Shown: positions 16,685 to 25,380 of the stretch, in pieces
How the letters are laid out: the number at the start of each line of letters is the position of its first letter
Position numbering within the stretch: the stretch's first letter is position 1
Source: Bacillus bingmayongensis
Lineage (GTDB): Bacteria > Bacillota > Bacilli > Bacillales > Bacillaceae_G
NCBI RefSeq assembly: GCF_000299035.1
Contig: NZ_JH921520.1
Span: 124,242 to 188,241, forward strand
DNA: 64,000 nt
Reading direction: 5' to 3'
Position numbers and translations under genes: made by a program
Notes under the pieces: model-generated
What the model saw: the letters and a program-made list of their open reading frames with translations, nothing else
Database searches by the model: none
What the model was told of the DNA's origin: nothing

Positions 16685-17352
16685 TTGATCCATTCAACGA
16701 CCGCATCTATTGTTTGGCGAGTTTTTTTGTGCTTTGGTTCTTCAGTACGGTAACCGAAAGCGACTAAACAAGAGACGCCAAATGTATTCTCTGAAATAAT
16801 TCCTTCTTCTTTTAAAACTGCTTCTACTTTTTCTTGATTGAACCCTTCAATTGGACAAGAATCAATGCCGATTTGAGCAGCTGCAGTCATCATATTACCA
16901 AGAGCGATATATGTTTGTTTAGAAGCCCAATCAAACATTGCGCGGTCACTATCTAATAAATGAAAGTCTGATTCTTGGAACTCCTTATAAAAACCACGTT
17001 TCATTGTAATAACTTCCTCGGGAAGATGCTGAATGTTTTTCATAAAGTTAGAAATATAGGAAGAGTTATAAATCATATCCTCTTTCTTACGAGCTAATAT
17101 AGCAACAAAGTGGCTCGCTGTCGGCAATTGTTTTTGAGCGCCCCAAGCTACAGGGAGAAGTTTTTCGCGAAGAGCTTGGTTTTGAATCACAACAAATTTC
17201 CAAGGTTCAAAACCAAATGAACTTGGAGAAAGTCGTCCAGTTTCCAAAATAAAATGAAAATCTTCATCAGAGATTTTTTTATTTACATCAAATTCCTTAC
17301 ACGCATGTCTAAAGTGATAGGCTTTTAAAATTTCTTCTTTTTTACGTTCCAT
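16681..17352 (-). CDS. NAD(P)H-dependent nitroreductase family flavoprotein
   Basis: 223 residues; AAAGGTGG lies 8 bases before the ATG. FMN-binding features of the nitroreductase family are visible: FRHACKEFD near residue 14 (the R-x-S-x-R-x-F position), the RLSPSSFGFEPWKFVVI stretch (about 40-56), and GNMMTAAAQIGIDSCPIEGF (about 150-169). Such enzymes reduce nitroaromatics, quinones or similar compounds as FMN dimers. It is divergent from an HxlR-type regulator, a common pairing for electrophile-responsive enzymes (compare YodB/YodC and HypR/HypO in B. subtilis), so induction by reactive electrophiles is likely. It is not part of nitrate respiration despite its position. Confidence 0.9.
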   Translation of the reverse strand: MERKKEEILKAYHFRHACKEFDVNKKISDEDFHFILETGRLSPSSFGFEPWKFVVIQNQALREKLLPVAWGAQKQLPTASHFVAILARKKEDMIYNSSYISNFMKNIQHLPEEVITMKRGFYKEFQESDFHLLDSDRAMFDWASKQTYIALGNMMTAAAQIGIDSCPIEGFNQEKVEAVLKEEGIISENTFGVSCLVAFGYRTEEPKHKKTRQTIDAVVEWIK

Positions 17353-17456
17353 TTAAATAACCACCTTTAATAATTTACTTTTTCTTAGTAAGTTGATTAC
17401 AAAATTGATTCTACAATAGTACAATGAATGATGTAAGTACGCACATTTTTAGCATA

Positions 17457-17476
17457 TAGTATCAATTTGTATACTA
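17457..17476. promoter_or_regulatory. Palindromic operator candidate for the HxlR-type regulator
   Basis: TAGTAT-N8-ATACTA, a perfect 20-bp inverted repeat ending 15 bp before the regulator's start codon, in the divergent region it shares with the nitroreductase gene. HxlR/YodB-type regulators bind such sites. Confidence 0.6.
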
Positions 17477-17491
17477 ATGGAGAGTGATAAA

Positions 17492-17833
17492 ATGGAACAG
17501 CAAGATATAAAGCGTTGTTCAGTAGAAGTAACGCTAGATGTAATCGGTGGCAAATGGAAAGGAGTTATCTTATTTCATTTAATGAATGCCAAAGAGATTC
17601 GCTTTAATCAATTTTTACGATTGATGCCTGGTATTACGCAGCGCATGTTAACAAGACAGCTCAGAGAACTTGAAACGGCTGGGGTAATCCACCGGGAAGT
17701 ATATAAAGAAGTTCCGCCAAAAGTAGAGTATTCTTTAACGAAATTCGGAAAATCTCTTACACCAATTATTACACTTATGCGTGAGTGGGGCGACGAATAT
17801 CGGACGCAAGTACAAGTGGATCAAAAGCAGTAA
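17492..17833 (+). CDS. HxlR-family winged-helix transcriptional regulator
   Basis: 113 residues from the ATG at 17492, preceded by GGAGAGTG; a second ATG 15 bp upstream is less likely. The domain shows the HxlR signature: C near residue 8 (KRCSVEVTLDVIGGKWKGVIL), then RFNQFLRLMPGITQRMLTRQLRELETAGVIHR, the recognition region, and VEYSLTKFGKSL. The conserved N-terminal Cys is the redox or thiol-reactive switch in relatives such as YodB and HypR. It probably represses the divergent nitroreductase gene through the palindrome at 17457-17476. Confidence 0.88.
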   Translation: MEQQDIKRCSVEVTLDVIGGKWKGVILFHLMNAKEIRFNQFLRLMPGITQRMLTRQLRELETAGVIHREVYKEVPPKVEYSLTKFGKSLTPIITLMREWGDEYRTQVQVDQKQ

Positions 17834-17948
17834 AAAGTATGCAACTTATATTGGCCCCTTCTTTATAATGGGTTAGGTGTCGAGATTTTTATACAATGTG
17901 AACAAAATACGAACAGATTTGTGAAGAATTTTTGAATGGCGTATATGA

Positions 17949-17991
17949 TGTGAGAAATATCACAACATATATCATTTGCCTTTATTATCAT
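17949..17991 (+). promoter_or_regulatory. FNR box and -10 element upstream of moaA
   Basis: TGTGAGAAATATCACA (17949-17964) is a perfect TGTGA-N6-TCACA palindrome. TATCAT (17986-17991) lies at the same distance from its centre as the -10 of narG does from its own box, putting the centre near -41.5. The moaA start codon follows about 120 bp later, leaving a long leader. Confidence 0.8.
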
Positions 17992-18111
17992 AAAAACAAA
18001 TAAAAACATATAGAAGGCGAACAAAGAACTCAAGCAAAAACATCGCAGTTTGAAAATATATTATAATAGAATGAAGACAGATATGAATCTAGCAGAAAAG
18101 GAGGGGTGACG

Positions 18112-19125
18112 ATGCGCGAGAAGATTACAGATTCTTTAGGGCGTCCGCTTCAAGATTTACGCATCTCTGTCATTGATCGTTGTAATTTCAGATGCACATA
18201 TTGTATGCCAGCTGAAGTATTCGGACCTGACTATGCATTTTTACAAGAAGAATTTTTGCTTACATTTGATGAAATCGAGCGATTAGCAAAATTGTTTGTA
18301 GGCATGGGTGTAAAGAAAATTAGGCTTACGGGCGGTGAACCATTGCTACGTAAAGATTTGCCAGAGCTTATTACGCGACTTGCGAAGCTAGATGGCTTAA
18401 CAGATATTGGACTGACGACAAATGGCATTCATTTAACAAAGCAAGCAAAGGCGTTAAAAGAAGCGGGACTGCACCGAGTGAATGTTAGTTTAGATGCGAT
18501 AGAAGATGATGTGTTTCGTAAAATTAATGGCCAGAATATTAGTACAAAACCTGTGCTAAAAGGGATTGCGGCAGCAAAAGAAGCTGGACTTGATGTGAAA
18601 GTGAATATGGTCGTGAAAAAAGGAATGAATGATAGTCAAATTCTTCCGATGGCCGCTTATTTCAAAGAACAGGGAATTCAGCTTCGCTTTATCGAGTTTA
18701 TGGATGTTGGCAGTACGAACGGATGGAATTTTGAGCAGGTTATTACGAAACAAGAGTTAATTGAGAAGATTAGCGGGGTATATCCAATTGAACCTGTAGA
18801 ACCCTATTATTTTGGAGAAGTTGCGAAGCGTTATCGTTATACCGACAGTGATACGGAAGTTGGATTTATCACTTCAGTTTCTGAATCTTTCTGTTCTTCT
18901 TGTACGAGAGCGCGGATTTCGGCAGATGGTAAATTTTATACTTGTTTATTTGCGACGAAGGGAACAGATTTAAGAAGCTTGCTTAGAGAAGATATTTCGG
19001 ATACAGATTTATTAAAGGTCGTGCAAAATGTATGGGAATATCGAAAGGACCGGTATTCTGATGAGCGGACTGAAGAAAGTGCAAATAATCGTCCGAAAAT
19101 TGAAATGTCTTATATCGGAGGATAA
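18112..19125 (+). CDS. moaA: GTP 3',8-cyclase (molybdenum cofactor biosynthesis)
   Basis: 337 residues from the ATG at 18112 (AAAAGGAGGGG upstream; a GTG two codons earlier is in frame). The radical-SAM cluster motif CNFRCTYC is at about residues 25-32, and a second cluster site [10 protein letters not shown]...C lies near 260-280. The chain ends in Gly-Gly, the tail needed for activity in MoaA. It turns GTP into 3',8-cyclo-GTP, the first step of molybdopterin synthesis; MoaC then completes cyclic pyranopterin. An FNR box upstream ties it to anaerobic growth. moeB follows 16 bp later. Confidence 0.97.
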   Translation: MREKITDSLGRPLQDLRISVIDRCNFRCTYCMPAEVFGPDYAFLQEEFLLTFDEIERLAKLFVGMGVKKIRLTGGEPLLRKDLPELITRLAKLDGLTDIGLTTNGIHLTKQAKALKEAGLHRVNVSLDAIEDDVFRKINGQNISTKPVLKGIAAAKEAGLDVKVNMVVKKGMNDSQILPMAAYFKEQGIQLRFIEFMDVGSTNGWNFEQVITKQELIEKISGVYPIEPVEPYYFGEVAKRYRYTDSDTEVGFITSVSESFCSSCTRARISADGKFYTCLFATKGTDLRSLLREDISDTDLLKVVQNVWEYRKDRYSDERTEESANNRPKIEMSYIGG

Positions 19126-19141
19126 GAAAGGGGGATGCTGC

Positions 19142-20155
19142 GTGCAGGAGCGTTATTCAAGACAAATATTATTTTCTGGAGTTGGTGAAGCAGGACAAAG
19201 GAAAATAAGAGAAAAGCATGTACTCATTATCGGTGCCGGTGCATTAGGAGCAGCAAATGCAGAGGCAATTGTTCGAGCGGGAATTGGAAAACTAACGATT
19301 GCTGACCGTGATTATGTTGAGTGGAGTAACTTACAGCGGCAGCAGTTATATACAGAAGAAGATGCAAAGCAGTATAAGCCGAAAGCAGTTGCAGCTGCCG
19401 AACGTTTAAGGCAGATTAATTCTGAAGTAGAAATCGTACCAGTCGTAACAGATGTAGCGGTACAAGAAATGGAAGAGTTAATTAAGAATGTGGATTTAAT
19501 ATTAGATGCGACTGACAATTTTGAGACACGTCTTCTTATTAATGACATTTCGCAAAAATACAATATTCCTTGGATATATGGAGGATGCGTTGGAAGTTAT
19601 GGCGTCACATATACAATTCTTCCAGGGAAAACACCATGTTTTCGCTGTTTGATGGAGCATCCGACTAGTGGTGTAACATGCGATACGGCGGGAATTATAC
19701 AGCCAGCTGTACAATTGGTCACCAGCCATCAAGTGACAGAAGCACTTAAAATATTGGTAGAAGATTTTGGAGCGCTTCGTGAAACGATGCTATCATTTGA
19801 TCTTTGGAACAATCAGCATATGGCGTTTAAAGTGAATAGGCAGAAAAAAGATACGTGTTTATCTTGTGGAAAACTGCGCACGTACCCGAGTTTAACGTTT
19901 GAATCACAGATGAAAACAGAGGTGTTATGTGGACGAAATACAGTTCAAATCCGTCCAGGAGTGCCGCAACTTCTTAATTTAGAAGAAATTAAAAAGCGCT
20001 TACAAAAAAGTATGAATGTGCAAACAACACCATATTTATTATCCTTTCCAATTGATGAATATCGATTTGTTTTATTTACAGATGGCAGGGCTTTTATTCA
20101 TGGGACAAATGATATGAAAGTAGCGAAACGATTATATGCGAGATATATAGGATGA
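19142..20155 (+). CDS. moeB: MoeB/ThiF-type adenylyltransferase for MoaD
   Basis: 337 residues starting with GTG at 19142 (AAGGGGG upstream); translation open further back overlaps moaA. The Rossmann motif GAGALG (about 34-39), the D-x-x-NLQRQ segment (about 59-70) and the zinc pairs CFRC and CLSC are those of E1-like MoeB/ThiF enzymes. MoeB adenylates the C-terminal Gly-Gly of MoaD so that it can receive sulfur. About 80 C-terminal residues after the CLSC pair extend beyond the minimal fold. It is co-directional with moaA and close to it, so likely shares the FNR-dependent transcript. Confidence 0.92.
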   Translation: MQERYSRQILFSGVGEAGQRKIREKHVLIIGAGALGAANAEAIVRAGIGKLTIADRDYVEWSNLQRQQLYTEEDAKQYKPKAVAAAERLRQINSEVEIVPVVTDVAVQEMEELIKNVDLILDATDNFETRLLINDISQKYNIPWIYGGCVGSYGVTYTILPGKTPCFRCLMEHPTSGVTCDTAGIIQPAVQLVTSHQVTEALKILVEDFGALRETMLSFDLWNNQHMAFKVNRQKKDTCLSCGKLRTYPSLTFESQMKTEVLCGRNTVQIRPGVPQLLNLEEIKKRLQKSMNVQTTPYLLSFPIDEYRFVLFTDGRAFIHGTNDMKVAKRLYARYIG

Positions 20156-20180
20156 ACCTAAAGGAGGTTCCTTTAGGTTC
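20154..20180. terminator. Hairpin between convergent moeB and moaC
   Basis: Perfect 11-bp stem GAACCTAAAGG / CCTTTAGGTTC with a 5-base loop, in the 31-bp gap between the two stop codons. Neither side has a real T-run, so it may be a weak or factor-assisted terminator. Confidence 0.5.
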
Positions 20181-20186
20181 TGGGGA

Positions 20187-20678
20187 TTAGGAATGTGAAT
20201 TTCTAACGTAATCTCCACTTTTTCCGCCTGTTTTTTCAAGTAAATATGTTTCGCCGATAATCATACCTTTATCAATAGCTTTACACATGTCATACACGGT
20301 AAGCGCGGTTGCAGAGGCAGCAGTTAAAGCTTCCATCTCGACACCTGTACTACCTTCTGTTTTTACTTTTACTTCAATTTGTAAACGGTAGTTCTCTTTA
20401 ACCGTTTCCCAATCGAAGGAAACATCTACTCCTTTTAGAAGTAAAGGGTGGCACATCGGAATAATATCAGAAGTACGTTTGGCAGCCATAATACCAGCAA
20501 TTTGTGCGACGGCTAATACATCGCCTTTGCCAATTTCATTATGAGTGACTTTATCATAAATTTCTTTCGTAACAAGAATGCTAGAGCGAGCAATTGCTGT
20601 TCGCACAGTAGTTTTTTTATTGCTAATATCGACCATTTTTGCACGGCCTTGGTCATTGAAATGAGTAAATGAAGACAT
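20187..20678 (-). CDS. moaC: Cyclic pyranopterin monophosphate synthase
   Basis: 163 residues from the ATG at 20678, which follows AAGGAGG; the frame stays open upstream into the moeA promoter. Family motifs are clear: [16 protein letters not shown] (about 15-30), MCHPLLL (about 76-82), and [23 protein letters not shown] (about 112-134, quoted in part). MoaC converts 3',8-cyclo-GTP to cyclic pyranopterin monophosphate. It is the only Moco gene here on the minus strand, placed between moeB and moeA and divergent from moeA. Confidence 0.96.
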   Translation of the reverse strand: MSSFTHFNDQGRAKMVDISNKKTTVRTAIARSSILVTKEIYDKVTHNEIGKGDVLAVAQIAGIMAAKRTSDIIPMCHPLLLKGVDVSFDWETVKENYRLQIEVKVKTEGSTGVEMEALTAASATALTVYDMCKAIDKGMIIGETYLLEKTGGKSGDYVRNSHS

Positions 20679-20773
20679 GGAATACCTCCTTGAAGTAATT
20701 GCTATTATGTTTAGCATTGTACAATATAAAGTGTAATCAAGATGTGATATTTTGCAAATATGGGGTGAAAAAG

Positions 20774-22063
20774 ATGTTAGAAAAACGAGTACCAATTCCA
20801 GTTGCTGAAGCAGTAGCACGGGTAATGAAATACGCCCAGCAAGGTGAAACAGAAAAAATTTCTATTATGGAAAGTTATGGAAGAATTCTTGGAGAAGATG
20901 TTGTAGCGGATCATGATGTCCCGCATTTTGATCGCTCTCCATATGATGGATTTGCGATTCGAGCGGAAGATACAAAAGAGGCGGGGCACAATCATGCCAT
21001 TGAATTTGAAGTAATAGGAGAAATCGGAGCTGGCTCTGTTTTTATAGATGAAGTAAAGGCATTTCAAGCTGTGCGCATTATGACAGGGGCAGCGATTCCA
21101 AAAGATTGTGATGCAGTTGTGATGTTAGAACTCACGGAAGGGTTTGAGCAGAACGGTAAAACGTATATGAAGTTAAAGCGTTCTTTAAAAGCAGGTGATA
21201 ATGTTTCGTTTAAAGGTGAAGATGTGAAACAAAATCAAATACTTGTAAAAAAAGGTACGAAGATTAATCCGGGTGTAGCAGCACTTTTAGCGACGTTTGG
21301 CTACAGTTCAGTGAACGTTATAAAACAGCCTGTTGTTGGGATTGTAACGACGGGAAGTGAGCTATTAGAAGTACATGAAGCGCTGGAACCAGGAAAAATT
21401 AGAAACAGTAATTCCTATATGATCGCAGCTCAAATTGCTAGAGCTGGTGGGCAAGTAAGGTATTATGGACAACTTGCTGATGATTTAGAAGCTTGCTATG
21501 AAGCAGTGAAAACCGCGATGAATGAAGTGGATATTTTAATCACAACGGGCGGTGTTTCGGTAGGTGATTACGATTACTTGCCTGCGATTTACGAAAAATT
21601 ACATGCGAATGTTCTTTTTAATAAAATCGCGATGCGACCAGGGAGTGTCACAACGGTAGCTGAAGTAAATGGAAAGCTGTTGTTTGGGTTATCTGGTAAC
21701 CCATCTGCTTGTTATGTTGGATTTGAATTACTCGTTCATCCAGTTATTCAAGCATTCCTTCACGCGAAAGAACGGCATGTATATCGTGCAGATGCTATTC
21801 TGCAAAAAGATTTCTCAAAGGCAAATCCATTTACACGATTTGTAAGGGGGAAAGTAGAGTTTATCAATGGTCAGTTGGAAGTTATGCCAGTAGGACTTGA
21901 TAAATCAAGTGCGATTTCTTCTCTTGCAGATAGCAATGCTTTTATTGTACTCCCAGGAGGAACAAGAGGATTTGAAGCGGGAATGAAAGTTTCAGTGCTA
22001 TTACTAGAATCAAGTCAAGGAAGTGAGTGGCCTTGGGCAGAACCGCTCCAATCTTACAAATAG
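20774..22063 (+). CDS. moeA: Molybdopterin molybdenumtransferase
   Basis: 429 residues; the ATG follows GGGGTG. It has the MoeA layout: an N-terminal [15 protein letters not shown] stretch (about 55-69), [15 protein letters not shown] (about 112-126), and the MPT-binding core [12 protein letters not shown] (about 258-269) with GLSGNPSA (about 305-312). MoeA inserts molybdate into adenylated molybdopterin. It starts a four-gene unit moeA-mobB-moaE-moaD with overlapping frames, divergent from moaC. Confidence 0.96.
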   Translation: MLEKRVPIPVAEAVARVMKYAQQGETEKISIMESYGRILGEDVVADHDVPHFDRSPYDGFAIRAEDTKEAGHNHAIEFEVIGEIGAGSVFIDEVKAFQAVRIMTGAAIPKDCDAVVMLELTEGFEQNGKTYMKLKRSLKAGDNVSFKGEDVKQNQILVKKGTKINPGVAALLATFGYSSVNVIKQPVVGIVTTGSELLEVHEALEPGKIRNSNSYMIAAQIARAGGQVRYYGQLADDLEACYEAVKTAMNEVDILITTGGVSVGDYDYLPAIYEKLHANVLFNKIAMRPGSVTTVAEVNGKLLFGLSGNPSACYVGFELLVHPVIQAFLHAKERHVYRADAILQKDFSKANPFTRFVRGKVEFINGQLEVMPVGLDKSSAISSLADSNAFIVLPGGTRGFEAGMKVSVLLLESSQGSEWPWAEPLQSYK

Positions 22064-22548
22064 TTGGCTATCAAAATAGTGGGAAAACGACGCTTATGGA
22101 GAAATTGATTCAAGCTTTTGCGGAGGAAGGTATGAAAGTTGCCACAATTAAGCATCACGGACATGGTGGCTATCCGGAAGTACCGCAAAAGGATAGTGAA
22201 CGACATAGGCAAGCGGGTGCTGTCGTGAGCATTGTAGAGGGAGGTGGACTATTATCACTTTCTTCTCTTCGGGATGAGTGGTCTTTACAGGAGATTATTC
22301 GATTATATGAATTTTTTAAAGTGGATTTCATTTTAATTGAAGGATATAAAGCAGAAAATTATCCAAAGGTAGTTTTGCTTCGCTCGATTGAAGATATTGC
22401 TTTATTAAATAAAGTGGAGAATGTGATGGCAGTTATTACATGGGATGACGCTATGCAAAATTTACAAGAAACATATAAAACATTTCATATAACAGAGGAA
22501 GAATCATATATGAAATGGTTCGTACAAACGATAAGGGGTGCACAATGA
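22027..22548 (+). CDS. mobB: Molybdopterin-guanine dinucleotide biosynthesis adaptor protein
   Basis: 173 residues starting with GTG at 22027, inside the last 37 bases of moeA; AAGGA sits just upstream. The P-loop GYQNSGKTT is at about residues 14-22, followed by the KHHGHGG stretch typical of MobB. MobB binds GTP and assists MobA in making the guanine dinucleotide cofactor used by NarG. No mobA is present in the window, although mobA belongs to the corresponding B. subtilis cluster. Confidence 0.92.
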   Translation: MALGRTAPILQIVGYQNSGKTTLMEKLIQAFAEEGMKVATIKHHGHGGYPEVPQKDSERHRQAGAVVSIVEGGGLLSLSSLRDEWSLQEIIRLYEFFKVDFILIEGYKAENYPKVVLLRSIEDIALLNKVENVMAVITWDDAMQNLQETYKTFHITEEESYMKWFVQTIRGAQ

Positions 22549-23015
22549 CACATACGTATTATGAAGTAATCGATACACCAATTTCGATTGAAGATGTTAC
22601 AAATAAAGTGATTCGTCGTGAATGTGGTGCTGTGACAACCTTTATTGGGACTGTTAGAGAATTCACGAAAGGGCGCCGTACATTATATTTAGAATACGCA
22701 GCTTATAAGACAATGGCAGAGAAAATGCTTGCAAAAATTGGAGATGAAGTGAAAGAAAAATGGCCTGGGACACACGTTGCGATTACACATCGCATCGGTA
22801 CATTACAAATTTCTGATATTGCCGTTGTTGTTGCTGTATCAACGCCGCATCGAAAAGCTGCGTATGAAGCAAATGAATATATTATGGAACGCATCAAACA
22901 AATTGTTCCGATTTGGAAAAAAGAGTTTTGGGAAGATGGCGACTCATGGATTGGTGATCAATTAGAAAAAACGCCATATCCAAATGGGGAACCTGGAAAG
23001 GAGATGAGAAAATGA
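22545..23015 (+). CDS. moaE: Molybdopterin synthase catalytic subunit
   Basis: 156 residues from the ATG at 22545, overlapping the mobB stop as ATGA, with AAGGGGTG upstream. MoaE features include GAVTTFIGTVR (about 27-37), LEYAAYKTMAE (about 48-58), ITHRIGTLQISD, and the catalytic WKKEFWEDGDSWIG region with its conserved Lys (about 125-140). MoaE with MoaD adds the dithiolene sulfurs to cyclic pyranopterin. It overlaps moaD by four bases. Confidence 0.96.
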   Translation: MTHTYYEVIDTPISIEDVTNKVIRRECGAVTTFIGTVREFTKGRRTLYLEYAAYKTMAEKMLAKIGDEVKEKWPGTHVAITHRIGTLQISDIAVVVAVSTPHRKAAYEANEYIMERIKQIVPIWKKEFWEDGDSWIGDQLEKTPYPNGEPGKEMRK

Positions 23016-23245
23016 TTCAAGTATTATTATTTGCGCATTTGCAAGAAGAAGCCGGAACAAACGAGCTGAAAATAGACTGTGAAAATATTACCGTTGCAGA
23101 ACTAAAAGATATCCTTACAAAGGAACATCACATAGCAGTTTCAGAGCAAATTATGGTCGCTATCAATGAAGAATATGCAAATGAAGATGACAAAATCAAA
23201 GCTGGTGATGTTGTCGCATTGATTCCGCCAGTAAGCGGTGGTTGA
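23012..23245 (+). CDS. moaD: Molybdopterin synthase sulfur carrier subunit
   Basis: 77 residues, ATGA overlap with moaE, GGAGATGAG upstream. It has a ubiquitin-like fold pattern and ends PPVSGG; the terminal Gly-Gly is adenylated by MoeB and then carries a thiocarboxylate. It is the last gene of the moeA-mobB-moaE-moaD unit. Confidence 0.96.
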   Translation: MIQVLLFAHLQEEAGTNELKIDCENITVAELKDILTKEHHIAVSEQIMVAINEEYANEDDKIKAGDVVALIPPVSGG

Positions 23246-23252
23246 TTTTTTT

Positions 23253-23284
23253 CAGTCTAATCACGGAATTCCGTGATTAGACTG
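23253..23284. repeat. Perfect 32-bp palindrome between moaD and narK
   Basis: CAGTCTAATCACGGAA joined directly to its reverse complement, with no spacer. A T-run precedes it on the plus strand and no T-run follows, so it does not look like an ordinary terminator for either strand. It could be an operator, an RNA-processing or stabilising hairpin, or the scar of an inverted duplication. Confidence 0.85.
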
Positions 23285-23336
23285 GAGGGAATTAATATAA
23301 ATTGTGAAATATTGAACAAAATAGGAGGCGAAAAAG

Positions 23337-24506
23337 ATGAGAAGTCCGAATTTTCAATTAGGTTTACAAACTTCTAATCTTGTCATTGGTTTTATGGTGT
23401 GGGTGATTTTATCTTCGTTAATGCCGTTTATTAAAGTAGACATTGCATTAACAGCAGGACAAATTTCCCTTGTTACAGCAGTACCTGTTATTTTAGGGTC
23501 AGTGCTTCGAATTCCAATTGGTTATTGGACCAATCGTTACGGAGCGAGAAAATTATTTTTTATAAGCTTTATTATTTTATTATTCCCTGTCTTTTATATT
23601 AGCATTGCGAACTCTATGATGGATTTAATTATTGGTGGTTTATTTGTAGGGGTCGGCGGAGCTGTGTTCTCAGTAGGTGTAACGTCCTTGCCGAAATATT
23701 ATCCGAAAGAGCGTCACGGTTTTGTAAATGGTATTTACGGTGCAGGTAACGCAGGAACAGCGGTTACATCATTCTTAGCGCCTGTAATTGCAACTTCATT
23801 TGGCTGGAGAGCAACTGTACAATCCTTTTTAATCTTACTAGCTGTTTTTGCTCTTCTTAACTTTTTATTAGGTGATCGCGGGGAGCGAAAAGTAAATACA
23901 CCATTAATGGAACAGTTAAAAGGTGTATACAAAAATGAAAAACTGTGGTTCTTATGTATTTTCTATTTCTTAACTTTTGGATCGTTTGTTGCATTTACAG
24001 TATACTTACCAAACTTTTTAGTATCTCACTTTGGATTAGAAAAAGTAGATGCAGGCATGCGAACAGCTGGATTTATCGTATTAGCAACAATCATGCGCCC
24101 GATTGGTGGTTGGCTCGGTGATAAATTTAATCCGTTTAAAATATTAATTTTTGTATTCATCGGTTTAACGCTATCTGGCATTGTTTTATCGTTTATGCCA
24201 AGTATGAACGTATATACATTTGGCTGCCTACTTGTCGCATTTTGTGCAGGAATTGGAAACGGAACAATCTTTAAACTTGTACCGATGTACTTTTCTGAAC
24301 AAGCCGGGGTTGTGAATGGACTTGTCGCAGCTTTAGGAGGATTAGGAGGATTTTTCCCACCATTAATTTTAACCTTACTATTCCAACTAACTGGTCATTA
24401 TGCAATTGGATTCATGGCATTATCAGAAGTAGCGCTTGCTTGTTTAATTATTACAGTATGGATGTACAGTCAAGAAAAGCTACTAGTGATGTTAAATAGT
24501 AAATAA
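23337..24506 (+). CDS. narK: Nitrate/nitrite transporter (MFS, NarK)
   Basis: 389 residues; AGGAGG lies before the ATG. Twelve hydrophobic segments are visible, with the NarK-type motif GVGGAVFSVGVTSLPKYYP (about 103-121) and a second Gly-rich signature GIGNGTIFKLVPMYF (about 306-320). NarK exchanges or imports nitrate and exports nitrite, serving NarGHI. It follows moaD by 91 bp, with the palindrome between, and ends at a strong terminator that closes the nitrate island. Confidence 0.94.
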   Translation: MRSPNFQLGLQTSNLVIGFMVWVILSSLMPFIKVDIALTAGQISLVTAVPVILGSVLRIPIGYWTNRYGARKLFFISFIILLFPVFYISIANSMMDLIIGGLFVGVGGAVFSVGVTSLPKYYPKERHGFVNGIYGAGNAGTAVTSFLAPVIATSFGWRATVQSFLILLAVFALLNFLLGDRGERKVNTPLMEQLKGVYKNEKLWFLCIFYFLTFGSFVAFTVYLPNFLVSHFGLEKVDAGMRTAGFIVLATIMRPIGGWLGDKFNPFKILIFVFIGLTLSGIVLSFMPSMNVYTFGCLLVAFCAGIGNGTIFKLVPMYFSEQAGVVNGLVAALGGLGGFFPPLILTLLFQLTGHYAIGFMALSEVALACLIITVWMYSQEKLLVMLNSK

Positions 24507-24550
24507 TATAAGAAAAAGATGTCTGTGAGCAGACATCTTTTTCTTATATA
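24507..24550 (+). terminator. Terminator of narK
   Basis: Perfect 20-bp stem (24507-24526 with 24531-24550) around TGAG, containing AAAAAGATG / CATCTTTTT. It could act on both strands. Confidence 0.95.
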
Positions 24551-24577
24551 AACAAAAAAATAGCCGAACGCTATTTA
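24551..24577 (-). terminator. Terminator of the CarD-like gene
   Basis: Stem AAATAGC / GCTATTT; on the minus strand TTTTTTTG follows. It lies 21 bp past the stop codon. Confidence 0.8.
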
Positions 24578-24598
24578 TATAAATTAGGGATTCGTGTA

Positions 24599-25078
24599 TT
24601 AATGATTGATAGTATCTTGTAGAAAATCGGTAGCTTGATTTTCTGAAACATCTTGAACAAGTGCAACTTCACTAATTAAAATTCTGCGCGCGTTGTCTAA
24701 CATTTGCTTTTCACTCGCATTTAATGCTCTTTCTTTATTGCGGCGAATTAAATCGCGAACAACTTCAGCGCCGTCTAGAAGATTCCCATTTTTCATTTTC
24801 TCCATGTTCATGGTATATCTTTGTTTCCATGAGAGTGAGTGGTCAGCTTCACCATTATGAATGTCAACTAATACATCGTTTAATGTATTTTTATCGACAA
24901 CGAAACGTATGCCAGAATTTTCTACTTTATCCATAGGAATCATCACTTGCATATCGCTAATAACCATGTGTATTACACAATACTGACGTGTTTTTCCTAA
25001 CACTTCTTTATCTTCAATTGCTTCGATTATTCCTGCTCCGTGCATAGGGTAAACAATTTTATCGCCGATTTGAAACAA
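24599..25078 (-). CDS. ydeB: CarD/CdnL-family RNA polymerase-binding regulator (YdeB-like)
   Basis: 159 residues from TTG at 25078. This start is chosen because GGAGGTGG lies 5 bases upstream and the product then begins MFQIGDKIVYPMHGAGII like B. subtilis YdeB; an ATG five codons earlier would place the binding site inside the gene. The first 60 residues are the CarD/TRCF-type RNA-polymerase interaction domain, and the rest is helical (WKQRYTMNMEKMKNGN, then RRNKERALNASEKQMLDNAR). CarD proteins stabilise open complexes at promoters. It is monocistronic, between its own terminator and a gene-poor 300-bp stretch. Confidence 0.88.
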   Translation of the reverse strand: MFQIGDKIVYPMHGAGIIEAIEDKEVLGKTRQYCVIHMVISDMQVMIPMDKVENSGIRFVVDKNTLNDVLVDIHNGEADHSLSWKQRYTMNMEKMKNGNLLDGAEVVRDLIRRNKERALNASEKQMLDNARRILISEVALVQDVSENQATDFLQDTINH

Positions 25079-25380
25079 ATCATCCACCTCCATATGTGGT
25101 AACTATATGTAATGATAACATATATGGAGAAAAATATCAAATTTATTATATTATCATATGTTTTATGTGTGTGTCAACGATTTTGGGACGGTTTTTTATT
25201 GCGTTTTTAGATGGAAATGAATCACACTTTTTGTTGAAAGAGCTGCATATGGAATGGAGTGAGTATTCTCAGAAATGTCTGGAGAAAAATAAGGGGCGTA
25301 TCCACTTCTTTTTATTCATAAAATGTAAAATCGTTAATACAATATACCTAAATCCGTTCTTTTTAAAGGAGGGGTGAAAG
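25079..25380. other. Intergenic stretch, divergent promoter region
   Basis: About 300 bp between the CarD-like gene and the small gene at 25381. It is AT-rich, and near 25100-25125 TATATGT / ACATATA runs form a small palindrome that may belong to the CarD-like promoter. No convincing coding frame or RNA was found. Confidence 0.4.

Noticed and set aside
16681-17352. Nitroreductase as part of nitrate respiration
   Set aside because: It is an FMN enzyme for nitro or quinone compounds paired with an HxlR regulator; no role in the nitrate pathway is expected.
23303-23318. FNR-like half site before narK (TGTGA-N6-GAACA)
   Set aside because: Only one half matches and it is about 20 bp from the start codon, too close for activation.
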